Origin: Tabrizicola soli | GTDB taxonomy: Bacteria; Pseudomonadota; Alphaproteobacteria; Rhodobacterales; Rhodobacteraceae | Reading direction: 5' to 3' | Length of the DNA: 64,000 nucleotides | Assembly: GCF_015999335.1 (NCBI RefSeq) | Contig: NZ_JAEACP010000025.1 | Span: 1 to 64,000, forward strand | Shown here: positions 6,769 to 14,554 of the stretch, in pieces | How positions within the stretch are numbered: the first letter of the stretch is position 1 | Layout of the letters: each line of letters opens with the position of its first letter | Notes under the pieces: generated by a model | What the model saw: only the letters and a program-made list of their open reading frames with translations | Told to the model about the DNA's origin: nothing | The model's database searches: none | Translations under genes and position numbers: made by a program

Positions 6769-9707
6769 CGCAATCGCATCGGATCAGCGGCGGGCAGGTC
6801 GACCGCACGAAGACGGTCCGCTTCACCTTCGACGGCATCCCCTACCAGGGGCATCCGGGGGATACGCTGGCCTCGGCTCTCCTGGCGAACGGGGTGCGGC
6901 TGATGGGCCGCAGCTTCAAGTACCACCGGCCGCGCGGGCCGATCTCCTCCGGCTCGGAGGAGCCGAACGCGCTGGTCGAACTGCGCACCGGCGGGCGGCA
7001 GGAGCCGAACACCCGGGCCACGGTGGTGGAACTGTTCGAGGGGCTGGACGCCCGCAGCCAGAACCGCTGGCCCAGCCTGCGCTTCGACGCCATGGGGATC
7101 AACGACCGCTTCAGCACCTTCTTCGCGGCCGGCTTCTACTACAAGACCTTCATGTGGCCGAAGTCCTTCTGGGAGAAGATCTACGAGCCGATCATCCGCC
7201 GCGCGGCGGGCCTCGGCTCGGTCACGCGGCAGGAGGATCCGGACGAATACGACAAGGGCTTCCTGCATTGTGACCTCTTGGTGATCGGGGCCGGTCCTGC
7301 GGGCCTGATGGCGGCGCTGACCGCAGGCCGCGCGGGCAAGCGGGTGATCCTGGCGGATGAGGATTTCCGCCTGGGCGGCCGGCTGAACGCCGAGACCCAT
7401 GCGGTCGGCCAGGCTTCGGGCGCAGACTGGGCCGTGGCGGCGGTGGCGGAACTGGCCGCGATGCCGAACGTGCGGCTGATGACGCGGACCACGGTCATGG
7501 GCGCCTTCGACCACGGCATCTATGGCGCGGTCGAGCGGGTGAGCGATCACCTGCCGGTGCCCGCGAAGGGCAAGCCGCGGCAGGTCCTGTGGCGCATCTA
7601 CGCCGGGAAGGCGATCCTGGCGGGCGGCGCGACGGAACGTCCGATCGCCTTCGAGAACAACGACCGGCCCGGCGTCATGCTGGCGGGCGCGCTGCGCGCC
7701 TATGCCAACCGCTGGGGCGTCAAGGCGGGTGAGCGGGTCGCCGTCTTCACCAACAACGACGACGGGTTGCGCACGGCGACCGACCTTATGGCCAGGGGCG
7801 TTGACGTGGTCGCGGTGATCGACAGCCGCGAGGGCGGCGAGCTGATCCCCGGCGTCCGGCATCTGCGCGGGGCCGAGGTGATCGACAGCTCGGGCAAGCT
7901 GGGGCTGAAGACGATCACGGTGCGCCAGTCAAACGGCAAGACCGAGGACATCCGCGTCGATGCGCTGGGCGTCTCGGGCGGCTGGAACCCGAATGTGAAC
8001 GTGCATTCGCATCATCGCTCGCGCCCGGTCTATGACGCCGGGATCGCGGCCTTCGTGCCGGGCGAGGACGGGCCTCCGGGCCTGTCGGTGACGGGTGCGG
8101 CGGCGGGTGTTCTCTCGACCCATGGCGCGCTGCGCACGGGCCGCGATGCGGCGATGGCGGCGCTGGGCCTGACCGGCGCGGCGCCGGACCTGCCCGAGGC
8201 CGAGGATGCGCCGGTGCGCGTCTCGCCGCTGTGGTTCGTCCATCACGGCAAGGGCCGGGCCTGGATCGACCAGCAGAACGACGTCACGGTCAAGGACGTC
8301 AAGCTGGCGCACAAGGAGAACTTCACCAGCGTCGAGCATCTGAAACGCTATACCACGCTGGGCATGGCGACCGACCAGGGCAAGACCGGCAACGTGCTCG
8401 GCCTCGCGGTGATGGCCGAGCTGACGGGGCGCTCCATCCCCGAGACCGGGACCACGATCTACCGCCCGCCCTATACTCCGGTTGCGATGGGCACGCTGGC
8501 GGGCCGGTCGCGCGGCAAGGAGTTCAAGCCCTTCCGCCTGACCCCCAGCCACCACTGGGCCAAGGAGCAGGGCGCGGTCTTCGTCGAGGTCGGCAACTGG
8601 CTGCGCACGCAATGGGTGCCGAAGGCCGGCGAGACCGAATGGCGGCAGTCGGTGGACCGCGAGGTGCTGGCGACGCGGAAGTCCGTCGGCATCTGCGACG
8701 TGACCACCCTCGGCAAGATCGACATCCAGGGCACCGATGCCGGGGAATTCCTGAACAGGGTCTATGCCAACACGTTCAGCACGCTTGCGGTCGGCAAGTG
8801 CCGCTACGGCCTGATGCTGCGCGAGGACGGGATCGTCTTCGACGACGGCACCACGGCGCGGATGGGCGAGAACGAATATGTCATGACCACCACCACCGCC
8901 AACGCGGTCACGGTGTTCCGGCATCTGGAATTCTGCCGCCAGGTGCTCTGGCCCGAGATGGATGTGCAGCTGATCTCCACCACCGAGGCCTGGGCGCAGT
9001 TCTCGGTCGCGGGACCGAATGCGCGGAAGCTCCTGGAAAAGGTCGTGGACCAGGACATCAGCGATGCTTCCTTCCCCTACATGGGGGCGGCGAACATCAC
9101 CGTCTGCGGCGGCCTGCGGGCGCGGCTGTTCCGGATCAGCTTCTCGGGCGAACTTGCCTATGAGATCGCGGTCCCGACCCGTTATGGCGACGCGCTTCTG
9201 CGCGAGATGCTGGCGCGGGGGGCCGAGTTCGATCCCATCGTCTATGGCACCGAGGCCCTGGGCGTGATGCGGATCGAGAAGGGCCATGTCGCGGGCGGCG
9301 AGTTGAACGGCCAGTCCACGGCGCTGAACATGGGCCTGGGCAAGATGGTGTCGAAGAAGAAGGACTCCATCGGCATGGTGCTGAGCCAGCGCGAGGGGAT
9401 GGTGCAGGAGGACGGCTATCGCCTGGTCGGCGTCAAGCCGGTCGATCCCAAGGCCGCGCTGACCGCCGGCAGCCATTTCCTGGAAAAGGGCGCGGCGGCG
9501 GTGGCGGCGAACGATGGCGGCTGGCTGACTTCGAAGGTCTATTCGCCGCATCTCGGCTGCGACATCGCGCTGGGCTATCTGAAGGGCGGCGACAAGAAGA
9601 TCGGCCAGCGGATGCGGATCGTGAACCTGCTCGCCGGCCTGGATACCGAGGTCGAGATCATCTCGCCCCATATGTTCGACCCGGAAGGAGAACGTCTCCG
9701 TGGCTGA
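6765..9707 (+). CDS. mgdC: N-methylglutamate dehydrogenase subunit C (sarcosine oxidase alpha-like)
   Basis: This large 980-residue alpha subunit (SoxA family) has three parts: an N-terminal ferredoxin-like domain (about 10-100) without cluster cysteines, an FAD/NAD-binding oxidoreductase domain with CDLLVIGAGPAGLMAAL near 170, and a C-terminal GcvT-type tetrahydrofolate-binding domain (about 600-980). It would carry the NAD+ site and transfer the released methyl carbon to tetrahydrofolate. It overlaps mgdB at its start and mgdD at its end, so the complex is made from one mRNA. Length is typical. Confidence 0.9.
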   Translation: MTQSHRISGGQVDRTKTVRFTFDGIPYQGHPGDTLASALLANGVRLMGRSFKYHRPRGPISSGSEEPNALVELRTGGRQEPNTRATVVELFEGLDARSQNRWPSLRFDAMGINDRFSTFFAAGFYYKTFMWPKSFWEKIYEPIIRRAAGLGSVTRQEDPDEYDKGFLHCDLLVIGAGPAGLMAALTAGRAGKRVILADEDFRLGGRLNAETHAVGQASGADWAVAAVAELAAMPNVRLMTRTTVMGAFDHGIYGAVERVSDHLPVPAKGKPRQVLWRIYAGKAILAGGATERPIAFENNDRPGVMLAGALRAYANRWGVKAGERVAVFTNNDDGLRTATDLMARGVDVVAVIDSREGGELIPGVRHLRGAEVIDSSGKLGLKTITVRQSNGKTEDIRVDALGVSGGWNPNVNVHSHHRSRPVYDAGIAAFVPGEDGPPGLSVTGAAAGVLSTHGALRTGRDAAMAALGLTGAAPDLPEAEDAPVRVSPLWFVHHGKGRAWIDQQNDVTVKDVKLAHKENFTSVEHLKRYTTLGMATDQGKTGNVLGLAVMAELTGRSIPETGTTIYRPPYTPVAMGTLAGRSRGKEFKPFRLTPSHHWAKEQGAVFVEVGNWLRTQWVPKAGETEWRQSVDREVLATRKSVGICDVTTLGKIDIQGTDAGEFLNRVYANTFSTLAVGKCRYGLMLREDGIVFDDGTTARMGENEYVMTTTTANAVTVFRHLEFCRQVLWPEMDVQLISTTEAWAQFSVAGPNARKLLEKVVDQDISDASFPYMGAANITVCGGLRARLFRISFSGELAYEIAVPTRYGDALLREMLARGAEFDPIVYGTEALGVMRIEKGHVAGGELNGQSTALNMGLGKMVSKKKDSIGMVLSQREGMVQEDGYRLVGVKPVDPKAALTAGSHFLEKGAAAVAANDGGWLTSKVYSPHLGCDIALGYLKGGDKKIGQRMRIVNLLAGLDTEVEIISPHMFDPEGERLRG

Positions 9708-10263
9708 CGCATTGAAAGCAATGACCGCCTTCGGCCTGCGCGAGCCGAAGCAGGTGAAGATCGGCGCCCTGTCGATCAAGGAGTTGACCGACGTGGCGCT
9801 GGCCTCGGTCGCGGCGCGCAAGGGCCGGATGGCGGATCTGTCGCGGGCGGCGGCGGCGGCGGGTTTGCCGCTGCCGGGGCCTTCGACGCATGCGCCGGGC
9901 GATCCCTACAGCAGCTTCTGGGTGGCGCCCGAGATGTGGCTGGTCGAGGCCCCCTTCGCCAGCCACGAGCTGATCGCCGACATGCTGCGCGCGGCACTGG
10001 GCGACGGGGCATCGGTCACCGAGCAGACGGATGCCTGGGTCGGCTTCGACCTGACGGCCGATGACCTCACCGCGCTGATGCAGCGGCTGTGCAACGTGGA
10101 CTTCGCCATGGCCCCCGATGGCCATGCCACCCGCACGGTGATGGAGCATCTGGGGGTCTACCTGATCAAGCGGGGCAAGGGCGCGGCGCGGGTCTACGGG
10201 CCGCGATCCTCGGCCGAAAGCCTGCTGCATGCGGTGGAGGCGGCCGCAGTCGCATTGGCCTAG
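9700..10263 (+). CDS. mgdD: N-methylglutamate dehydrogenase subunit D (sarcosine oxidase gamma-like)
   Basis: This 187-residue gamma subunit (SoxG family) has the weakly conserved GcvT-like fold of this subunit: an SFWVAPEMWLVEAP segment, then TEQTDAWVGFDLTAD and the C-terminal RSSAESLLHAVEAA stretch. The start is GTG at 9700, 8 bp inside mgdC, with AAGGAG in good position. It is the last of the four structural genes; a regulator follows 71 bp downstream. Confidence 0.85.
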   Translation: MADALKAMTAFGLREPKQVKIGALSIKELTDVALASVAARKGRMADLSRAAAAAGLPLPGPSTHAPGDPYSSFWVAPEMWLVEAPFASHELIADMLRAALGDGASVTEQTDAWVGFDLTADDLTALMQRLCNVDFAMAPDGHATRTVMEHLGVYLIKRGKGAARVYGPRSSAESLLHAVEAAAVALA

Positions 10264-10297
10264 GTGATTTTCCCGTTGCGAAATGTGTTTCCTTGTA

Positions 10298-10322
10298 GTG
10301 AAATTATAAGTATCGGTTTCAC
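10298..10322. promoter_or_regulatory. 25-bp dyad upstream of the XRE-cupin gene (candidate operator)
   Basis: GTGAAA at 10298-10303 and TTTCAC at 10317-10322 form a perfect 6-bp inverted repeat spaced by 13 bp. The right arm lies 12 bp before the start codon. An AT-rich TATAAG at 10305-10310 sits between the arms and could be a -10 element, though no good -35 is seen at normal spacing. Such placement suits autoregulation by the XRE protein. Confidence 0.45.
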
Positions 10323-10334
10323 CGGGAGGCGCAA

Positions 10335-10994
10335 TTGTCCGACATCGACGCCAGCATCACCCTGCCACGCGGCAAGCCTGCCTTCGAGCAGGACCCGCAC
10401 CGCATCCGCGAGATCAGCGAGCGCAACCTCGAGGCCGCCATCGGCCGCGAGGTGCGCAACTTCCGTCGCCAGCAGGGAATGACGGTGGCCGACCTGGCCA
10501 CGGTCACCGGCCTGTCGATCGGGATGCTGTCGAAGATCGAGAACGGCAACACCTCGCCCAGCCTGACGACGCTGCAGGTGCTGAGCCATGCCTTTTCTGT
10601 CCCCGTGACGGCCTTCTTCCGCAGCTATGAGGAGCGCCGCGAGGCGCAGCATGTGAAGGCGGGCGAGCATCTGGAGATCGAGCGGCGGGGCACCCGGGCG
10701 GGGCACCAGTATCACCTGCTGGGCCATATCGGCTCGAACAACTCGGGCGTGGTGGTCGAGCCCTACATGATCACCCTGACCAAGGAGAGCGACACTTTCC
10801 CGACCTTCCAGCACGGCGGGCTTGAACTGCTGTTCATGCTGGAGGGCGAGGTGGATTATCGCCATGGCGAACAGGTCTATCCGCTGAGGCCGGGCGACAG
10901 CCTGTTCTTCGACGCGGATGCGCCGCATGGGCCGGAGGTGCTGGTCAAGCTGCCGGCGCGGTATCTGTCGGTGATCTCGTATCCGCAGGGGTAA
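10335..10994 (+). CDS. XRE-family transcriptional regulator with C-terminal cupin
   Basis: This 219-residue regulator has a Cro/C1-type HTH (about 38-95; GMTVADLATVTGLSIGMLSKIENG) followed by a cupin_2 sensor domain (about 140-215; HGGLELLFMLEGEVDYRHGE then LRPGDSLFFDADAPHGP). Proteins of this layout sense small ligands and control nearby amine or amino-acid catabolism genes. The TTG start at 10335 is preceded by GGGAGG. It directly follows mgdABCD on the same strand and is a good candidate for controlling the methylamine genes. The ligand is unknown. Confidence 0.88.
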   Translation: MSDIDASITLPRGKPAFEQDPHRIREISERNLEAAIGREVRNFRRQQGMTVADLATVTGLSIGMLSKIENGNTSPSLTTLQVLSHAFSVPVTAFFRSYEERREAQHVKAGEHLEIERRGTRAGHQYHLLGHIGSNNSGVVVEPYMITLTKESDTFPTFQHGGLELLFMLEGEVDYRHGEQVYPLRPGDSLFFDADAPHGPEVLVKLPARYLSVISYPQG

Positions 10995-10999
10995 GGGCT

Positions 11000-11057
11000 G
11001 CTCCTCGTGCGACTTCGTCTTCTCGTCGCGCGCCGGGGGACGACGTTATCGAGGAGC
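11000..11057. repeat. dispersed intergenic palindrome, copy 1
   Basis: This imperfect palindrome runs from GCTCCTCG to CGAGGAGC and contains an internal GACTTCGTC block. It lies right after the XRE stop codon and its right end overlaps the last codons of the convergent gene at 11046. It shares arms with copies at 35453, 52024 and 57487. Confidence 0.6.
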
Positions 11058-11321
11058 GTTGCCGTGATCCCAGACCGCGCGGCGGATGCGGGCGGTCTTG
11101 TAGGCGTCCAGCATTGCCATGGCCCAGACGAAAAGCCCGCCCGAGACCTTGCCCACGAAGCTTACATCCGGCGCGGCGGTCTTCAGGGTGAAGGCCCCCA
11201 AGAGGACCGCGAAGCAGACGAAGACCAGCCCGCGCACCGGCTGGCGGTTCAGGACCTGGCCCATGCCGGGCAGGATCAGCGCCACGGCCAGGACGAGGCG
11301 GGGGTTCAGCGGCTGTTTCAT
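11046..11321 (-). CDS. small membrane protein, TM2-like
   Basis: This 91-residue protein has two or three hydrophobic segments. The stretch LILPGMGQVLNRQPVRGL resembles the PG-x-GQ-x-x-x-x-x-x-x-G signature of TM2/DUF5683-type membrane proteins, and it ends with a DAYKTARIRR motif common in that group. It overlaps the upstream gene by 4 bp (ATGA), so the two are one transcription unit. The function is unknown. Confidence 0.7.
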   Translation of the reverse strand: MKQPLNPRLVLAVALILPGMGQVLNRQPVRGLVFVCFAVLLGAFTLKTAAPDVSFVGKVSGGLFVWAMAMLDAYKTARIRRAVWDHGNAPR

Positions 11322-11989
11322 TCCTGGTCCTTGGTCAGGGCGATCACATCCCCGCGCAAGGCGGCGAGCCTGTCGAGCAGCGGGGCGATTCGGCGCGGGG
11401 AAAGCGGGGTGCGGCCCATCTCGGCCTCACGGAAGATGAGGAAGCGGCCGCGGTCGGCCTCTTCCCCCAGAAGCACGATGCGCAGGCCCCTGGGCGAAAT
11501 CACCAGCTCCTTGACCTGGGGATCGTCGAAAAGGGTGGCGTGCCGGTCAAGCAGCTCGGCCGGGGGCGGGGCGCCCTCGGCCCGGATCGCCACCTCGGCG
11601 GGCAGGCCGGGCAGGGCGGGAAGCGAAGTGCGCAGTGCGGCGAACCGGGTGAAGGGCTCGTTCCCCGAGGGGCGGGCCATGAGGTCGATCGTGCCGGAGA
11701 GCGGCAGGGGCTCGGGCAGGGTGAGCATGACCCAGAGCGCGGGAAGCTTGCGGAAGGTCAGCGTGTCGGGGACGGCCTGGAGGTCGAAGGCGAGACCCTC
11801 CCGGCGGCCGGTCATGCGGGGAAAGCCGGTCGGCTGCACCCGTGTCTCGCCGCCCTCGAACAGGGGTTTCAGCGCGTCGAAATAGCCGGCGCGGCTGGCG
11901 GCGCGGAGACGGGATTCGATGATGAGGCGGTAGCCGAGCCAGAGGGCCAGCAGGGCGAAGGCAAGGCCGAGGGGAATGAGTGGGGACAT
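11318..11989 (-). CDS. hypothetical membrane-anchored protein
   Basis: This 223-residue protein has one N-terminal transmembrane segment (about 4-22) and a soluble remainder without a recognisable motif. The soluble part alternates predicted beta-strand and helix and ends KDQE. It is translationally coupled to the small TM2-like gene. A strong hairpin separates it from the permease gene upstream, so it may have its own promoter. Not recognised. Confidence 0.65.
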   Translation of the reverse strand: MSPLIPLGLAFALLALWLGYRLIIESRLRAASRAGYFDALKPLFEGGETRVQPTGFPRMTGRREGLAFDLQAVPDTLTFRKLPALWVMLTLPEPLPLSGTIDLMARPSGNEPFTRFAALRTSLPALPGLPAEVAIRAEGAPPPAELLDRHATLFDDPQVKELVISPRGLRIVLLGEEADRGRFLIFREAEMGRTPLSPRRIAPLLDRLAALRGDVIALTKDQE

Positions 11990-12001
11990 CTGTCTGGAAA
12001 T

Positions 12002-12027
12002 GGCCCGCGCCCCTGGGGGCGCGGGCC
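12002..12027 (-). terminator. strong hairpin after the permease operon
   Basis: A perfect 12-bp stem (GGCCCGCGCCCC / GGGGCGCGGGCC) with a 2-nt loop lies just after the permease stop. On the minus strand only a weak T-stretch (ATTTCC) follows, so termination may be partial. Confidence 0.6.
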
Positions 12028-12034
12028 TTCTGCC

Positions 12035-13471
12035 TCAATAGCCCTTGGGCTTCGGCCAGGGCATGGTGAACTGCGCCCCACGGTTCACGAAGCGATAGCG
12101 CCAGAAGTGGAACCAGAGCGAGACGATGATGTAGAAGCCGATCATCGCCACCAGCTGGGTCCCGTAGCCCAGGAACACCGCGAAGAAGGTCACGCCGCAG
12201 ATGCCCAGCAGCGTGAAGGCGGGGATCGGGTGGAACGGATGCTCATAACCGCGCTTGATCGTGTCCAGCGGCCACTTGCGGCGGAACAGGATGATGTTGA
12301 GCGGCATGAAGGTATAGCCCAGGAGGCCCGAGAGGATCGAGAAGGTGATCACCTGGTCCAGCGGCGCGCCAAGGGCGAAGATCAGCGCGATGGGAACCAG
12401 GAACACGATCGAGCGGTAGGGCGTGCGGTATTTCGGATGCACGGCGCCGAACCAGCCCGGAAGATACTTGTCGCGGCCCATGGCGAACCAGGCCCGCGAG
12501 GCGTCGTTGATGCAGCCGTTGGCCGAAGCCAGCGTCGCGAAGAGGGTGCCGAAGCCCAGAAGCCAGACGAGCGCCGTCGAGCCCGAGAGGCGCGCGGTGT
12601 CGAACAGCGGGGCGACCGAGCCCGAGACGCCGTCGCCAAGGTATTCCCAGGGCAGCACGCCCGAGCACATGAACCAGGTCAGGGTCGCGGCGATCAGCAG
12701 CGTCATGATCCCGGCCAGCGTGCCGAAGGGCAGCGAGCGGGCGGGCGAGCGCACTTCCTCGGCCGCCTGGGTCGTGCCCTCGATGCCAAGGTAGTACCAC
12801 AGGCCGAAGTGCATCGCCGCCAGCACGCCGATCCAGCCATAGGGGAGTTCGTGGCCCTCGAAGAGCGCCGCATGCTCCATGATCCCGCCGCCCAGCACGC
12901 CGGAGGTCGAGAGGAACAGGGTGATGATCGCGATGAAGGCGATGGCGGTGATGACCAGGTTGAAGGTCAGCGTCGCCAGCACGCCGCGATAGTTCAGCCA
13001 GGCGAGGAAGGTGATGACCAGGATGATGAAGGGCCGTTGGTCAAGCTCGGCCTCGTGTCCGGTCATCGAGGCCACGACCGAGAACAGGTAGCCCGCGGTG
13101 ATCGCGTTGGCGGCTTCCAGCATGGTATAGGCGAAGACGAGGTAGAGGCCGACGTTGAAGGCCATCAGCGGGCCGATGATGTGCTTGGCCTGGGTGTACT
13201 GGCCACCGGCCGAGGCGACGGTCGAGGTGACCTCGGAGTCGATCATTGCGACGCAGGAATAGAGGATGCCTGCGAACCAGCAGGCGATCAGCGCGGCAAA
13301 GGCGCCGCCCTTGCCCACCGAGAAGTTCCAGCCCATGTATTCGCCCACAAGGACGATTCCCACGCCGAGCGCCCAGACATGCGCCGGGCCGAGGACGCGC
13401 AAAAGGCCCACCTTGGTGCCGTGCGGCCCCATGCCGTCCATGGTTTGCGAGGTGATGTCGATGTCGGTCAT
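12035..13471 (-). CDS. APC-family amine/amino acid permease
   Basis: This 478-residue integral membrane protein has about 12 hydrophobic segments and the APC-superfamily start (GLLRVLGPAHVWALGVGIVL). It resembles ethanolamine/amino acid permeases. Its start overlaps by 1 base the stop of a 56-residue membrane protein, and two more small membrane proteins precede it, all in one tight operon divergent from mgsABC. The position suggests uptake of methylamine, a methylated amino acid or a pathway intermediate; the substrate cannot be read from sequence. Confidence 0.88.
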   Translation of the reverse strand: MTDIDITSQTMDGMGPHGTKVGLLRVLGPAHVWALGVGIVLVGEYMGWNFSVGKGGAFAALIACWFAGILYSCVAMIDSEVTSTVASAGGQYTQAKHIIGPLMAFNVGLYLVFAYTMLEAANAITAGYLFSVVASMTGHEAELDQRPFIILVITFLAWLNYRGVLATLTFNLVITAIAFIAIITLFLSTSGVLGGGIMEHAALFEGHELPYGWIGVLAAMHFGLWYYLGIEGTTQAAEEVRSPARSLPFGTLAGIMTLLIAATLTWFMCSGVLPWEYLGDGVSGSVAPLFDTARLSGSTALVWLLGFGTLFATLASANGCINDASRAWFAMGRDKYLPGWFGAVHPKYRTPYRSIVFLVPIALIFALGAPLDQVITFSILSGLLGYTFMPLNIILFRRKWPLDTIKRGYEHPFHPIPAFTLLGICGVTFFAVFLGYGTQLVAMIGFYIIVSLWFHFWRYRFVNRGAQFTMPWPKPKGY

Positions 13472-13641
13472 CAGTGCACCTTGTGCTCTTCGGCCATGGC
13501 CTCAAGCTCGCCTTCGCGCGAGGAGGTCAGGACATCTTCGGAATAGGTGCTGTCGGTTCTCAGCCAGTCCACCAGGATGTGCAGGCCGAACAGGGCGGAA
13601 AGCCCCCAGGCCGCGTATTCGAGATAGCTCCACAGGTCCAT
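13471..13641 (-). CDS. 56-residue single-pass membrane protein
   Basis: The frame starts with ATG at 13641 and reads MDLWSYLEYAAWGLSALFGL with a hydrophobic helix at about 8-27, then a charged tail rich in Glu ending EEHKVH. It begins 9 bp after the 125-residue gene ends, and its TGA overlaps the permease ATG by one base (TGATG). The tight fit supports a real gene. It may be an accessory subunit of the permease. No family recognised. Confidence 0.7.
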   Translation of the reverse strand: MDLWSYLEYAAWGLSALFGLHILVDWLRTDSTYSEDVLTSSREGELEAMAEEHKVH

Positions 13642-13650
13642 GGTCGCCCC

Positions 13651-14028
13651 TTACTTGCCGAATTTTTCAGAGATGACCTCGCGATACTCGGATTCCGAGA
13701 ACCGCAGGATCAGGAAGTAGTACAGCACGATGACCAGGATCATCACGAGCAGCGCGCCGACCGAGAAGCTGTAGTCGAAGCGCGCCAGGATCAGGTCGTG
13801 GGCGGTCTCGGGCGTGAAGCCGAGCGCCTCGTACTTGGCGGCCTGGGCGGCGTTCTGGCCGAGGGCTTCCCAGGTCGGGTTCTCGACCGGGCTGGCGACG
13901 GTCTTGGCCGCGCCGGCGAGGTTCAGCCAGAGCGGCACGAAGAGCGAGCCGACCGTCAGCACGACCAGGACGACGACGTCGAACAGCTGGCTGGCCTTGC
14001 CCTGTTTCGGTGGGATGTAATGTGCCAT
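13651..14028 (-). CDS. small membrane protein of permease operon (125 residues)
   Basis: Two transmembrane segments (about 17-40 and 87-108) enclose a loop of some 45 residues; the C-terminus is charged (LRFSESEYREVISEKFGK). It lies 3 bp after the 95-residue gene and 9 bp before the 56-residue gene. The arrangement of three small membrane proteins ahead of an APC permease suggests a multi-part transporter. No known family recognised. Confidence 0.75.
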   Translation of the reverse strand: MAHYIPPKQGKASQLFDVVVLVVLTVGSLFVPLWLNLAGAAKTVASPVENPTWEALGQNAAQAAKYEALGFTPETAHDLILARFDYSFSVGALLVMILVIVLYYFLILRFSESEYREVISEKFGK

Positions 14029-14031
14029 CCG

Positions 14032-14319
14032 TCAGCCCCTTCTGCCCTTGGCTTCGTCAAGGAACTTGATGTCGATGCCGTACATGAAGTCGCGGTCCTC
14101 GCGGTAATGGCGCAGCATGGCCAGGATGGCTGCGGTGTTGAACAGCAGCACGATCGCCCCGCCGATCAGCAGCAGCGTGCGCGCCGTGCTGTTCGGCGCC
14201 AGGTCCCAGGTGGCGATCGCGACGAAGATGACGGCAAACCAGAGGCCGACCACGAACGCCCATGCCACCAGCACGTCACGTTTGTGCATCGCCTCAATCC
14301 GTCGATTAAGGTCACTCAC
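14032..14319 (-). CDS. small membrane protein of permease operon (95 residues)
   Basis: The first gene of the operon divergent from mgsA. The GTG start at 14319 is preceded by GGGAGG; the open frame runs further upstream but into the promoter region, so this start is preferred. The product has a short basic N-terminus (SDLNRRIEAMHKRD) and two hydrophobic helices (about 16-38 and 46-68), then a charged tail. Unknown family. Confidence 0.72.
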   Translation of the reverse strand: MSDLNRRIEAMHKRDVLVAWAFVVGLWFAVIFVAIATWDLAPNSTARTLLLIGGAIVLLFNTAAILAMLRHYREDRDFMYGIDIKFLDEAKGRRG

Positions 14320-14388
14320 AGTTTCCTCCCTTTGGGCTGTTGGTTCGCCGCCCCCAGACGCAGCCCGACGTCGTCCCTGTGCGGCAAA

Positions 14389-14407
14389 TTTGTTTTCCGA
14401 AGGGAAA
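14389..14407. promoter_or_regulatory. candidate operator, TTTGTTTTCC motif copy 1
   Basis: TTTGTTTTCC followed by GAAGG and GAAA. The inner part forms a TTTCC-GAAG-GGAAA palindrome. It lies in the divergent region between the permease operon and mgsA. A second copy with 15 of 19 identical bases lies upstream of dmmD at 23166. Confidence 0.45.
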
Positions 14408-14462
14408 GCCACCTGTGACAATCTGTCAAGAAAAACCGCAGGAATATGGGAGAGCCAGATCG

Positions 14463-14481
14463 TTTTCTCGTGACGTGAAAA
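14463..14481. promoter_or_regulatory. TTTTC-N9-GAAAA dyad upstream of mgsA
   Basis: A second dyad in the same intergenic region, about 75 bp before the mgsA start. It may be part of the same control region; no promoter boxes can be fixed with certainty. Confidence 0.3.
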
Positions 14482-14554
14482 AAAGTTTCTTACCAGTTGA
14501 TGCGTGAGAGTCGTGGTGCTAGCGTCATCGTCATCACGCAGAGGAGACGAATCC

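Noticed and set aside
5221-10263. Annotation as plain sarcosine oxidase soxBDAG
   Set aside because: Family similarity allows it, but co-location with gmaS and mgsABC and the cysteine-free delta subunit favour N-methylglutamate dehydrogenase.
11540-13546. 668-residue plus-strand open frame opposite the permease
   Set aside because: Arg/Gly/Glu/His-rich shadow of the permease and its neighbour; no start site or motif.
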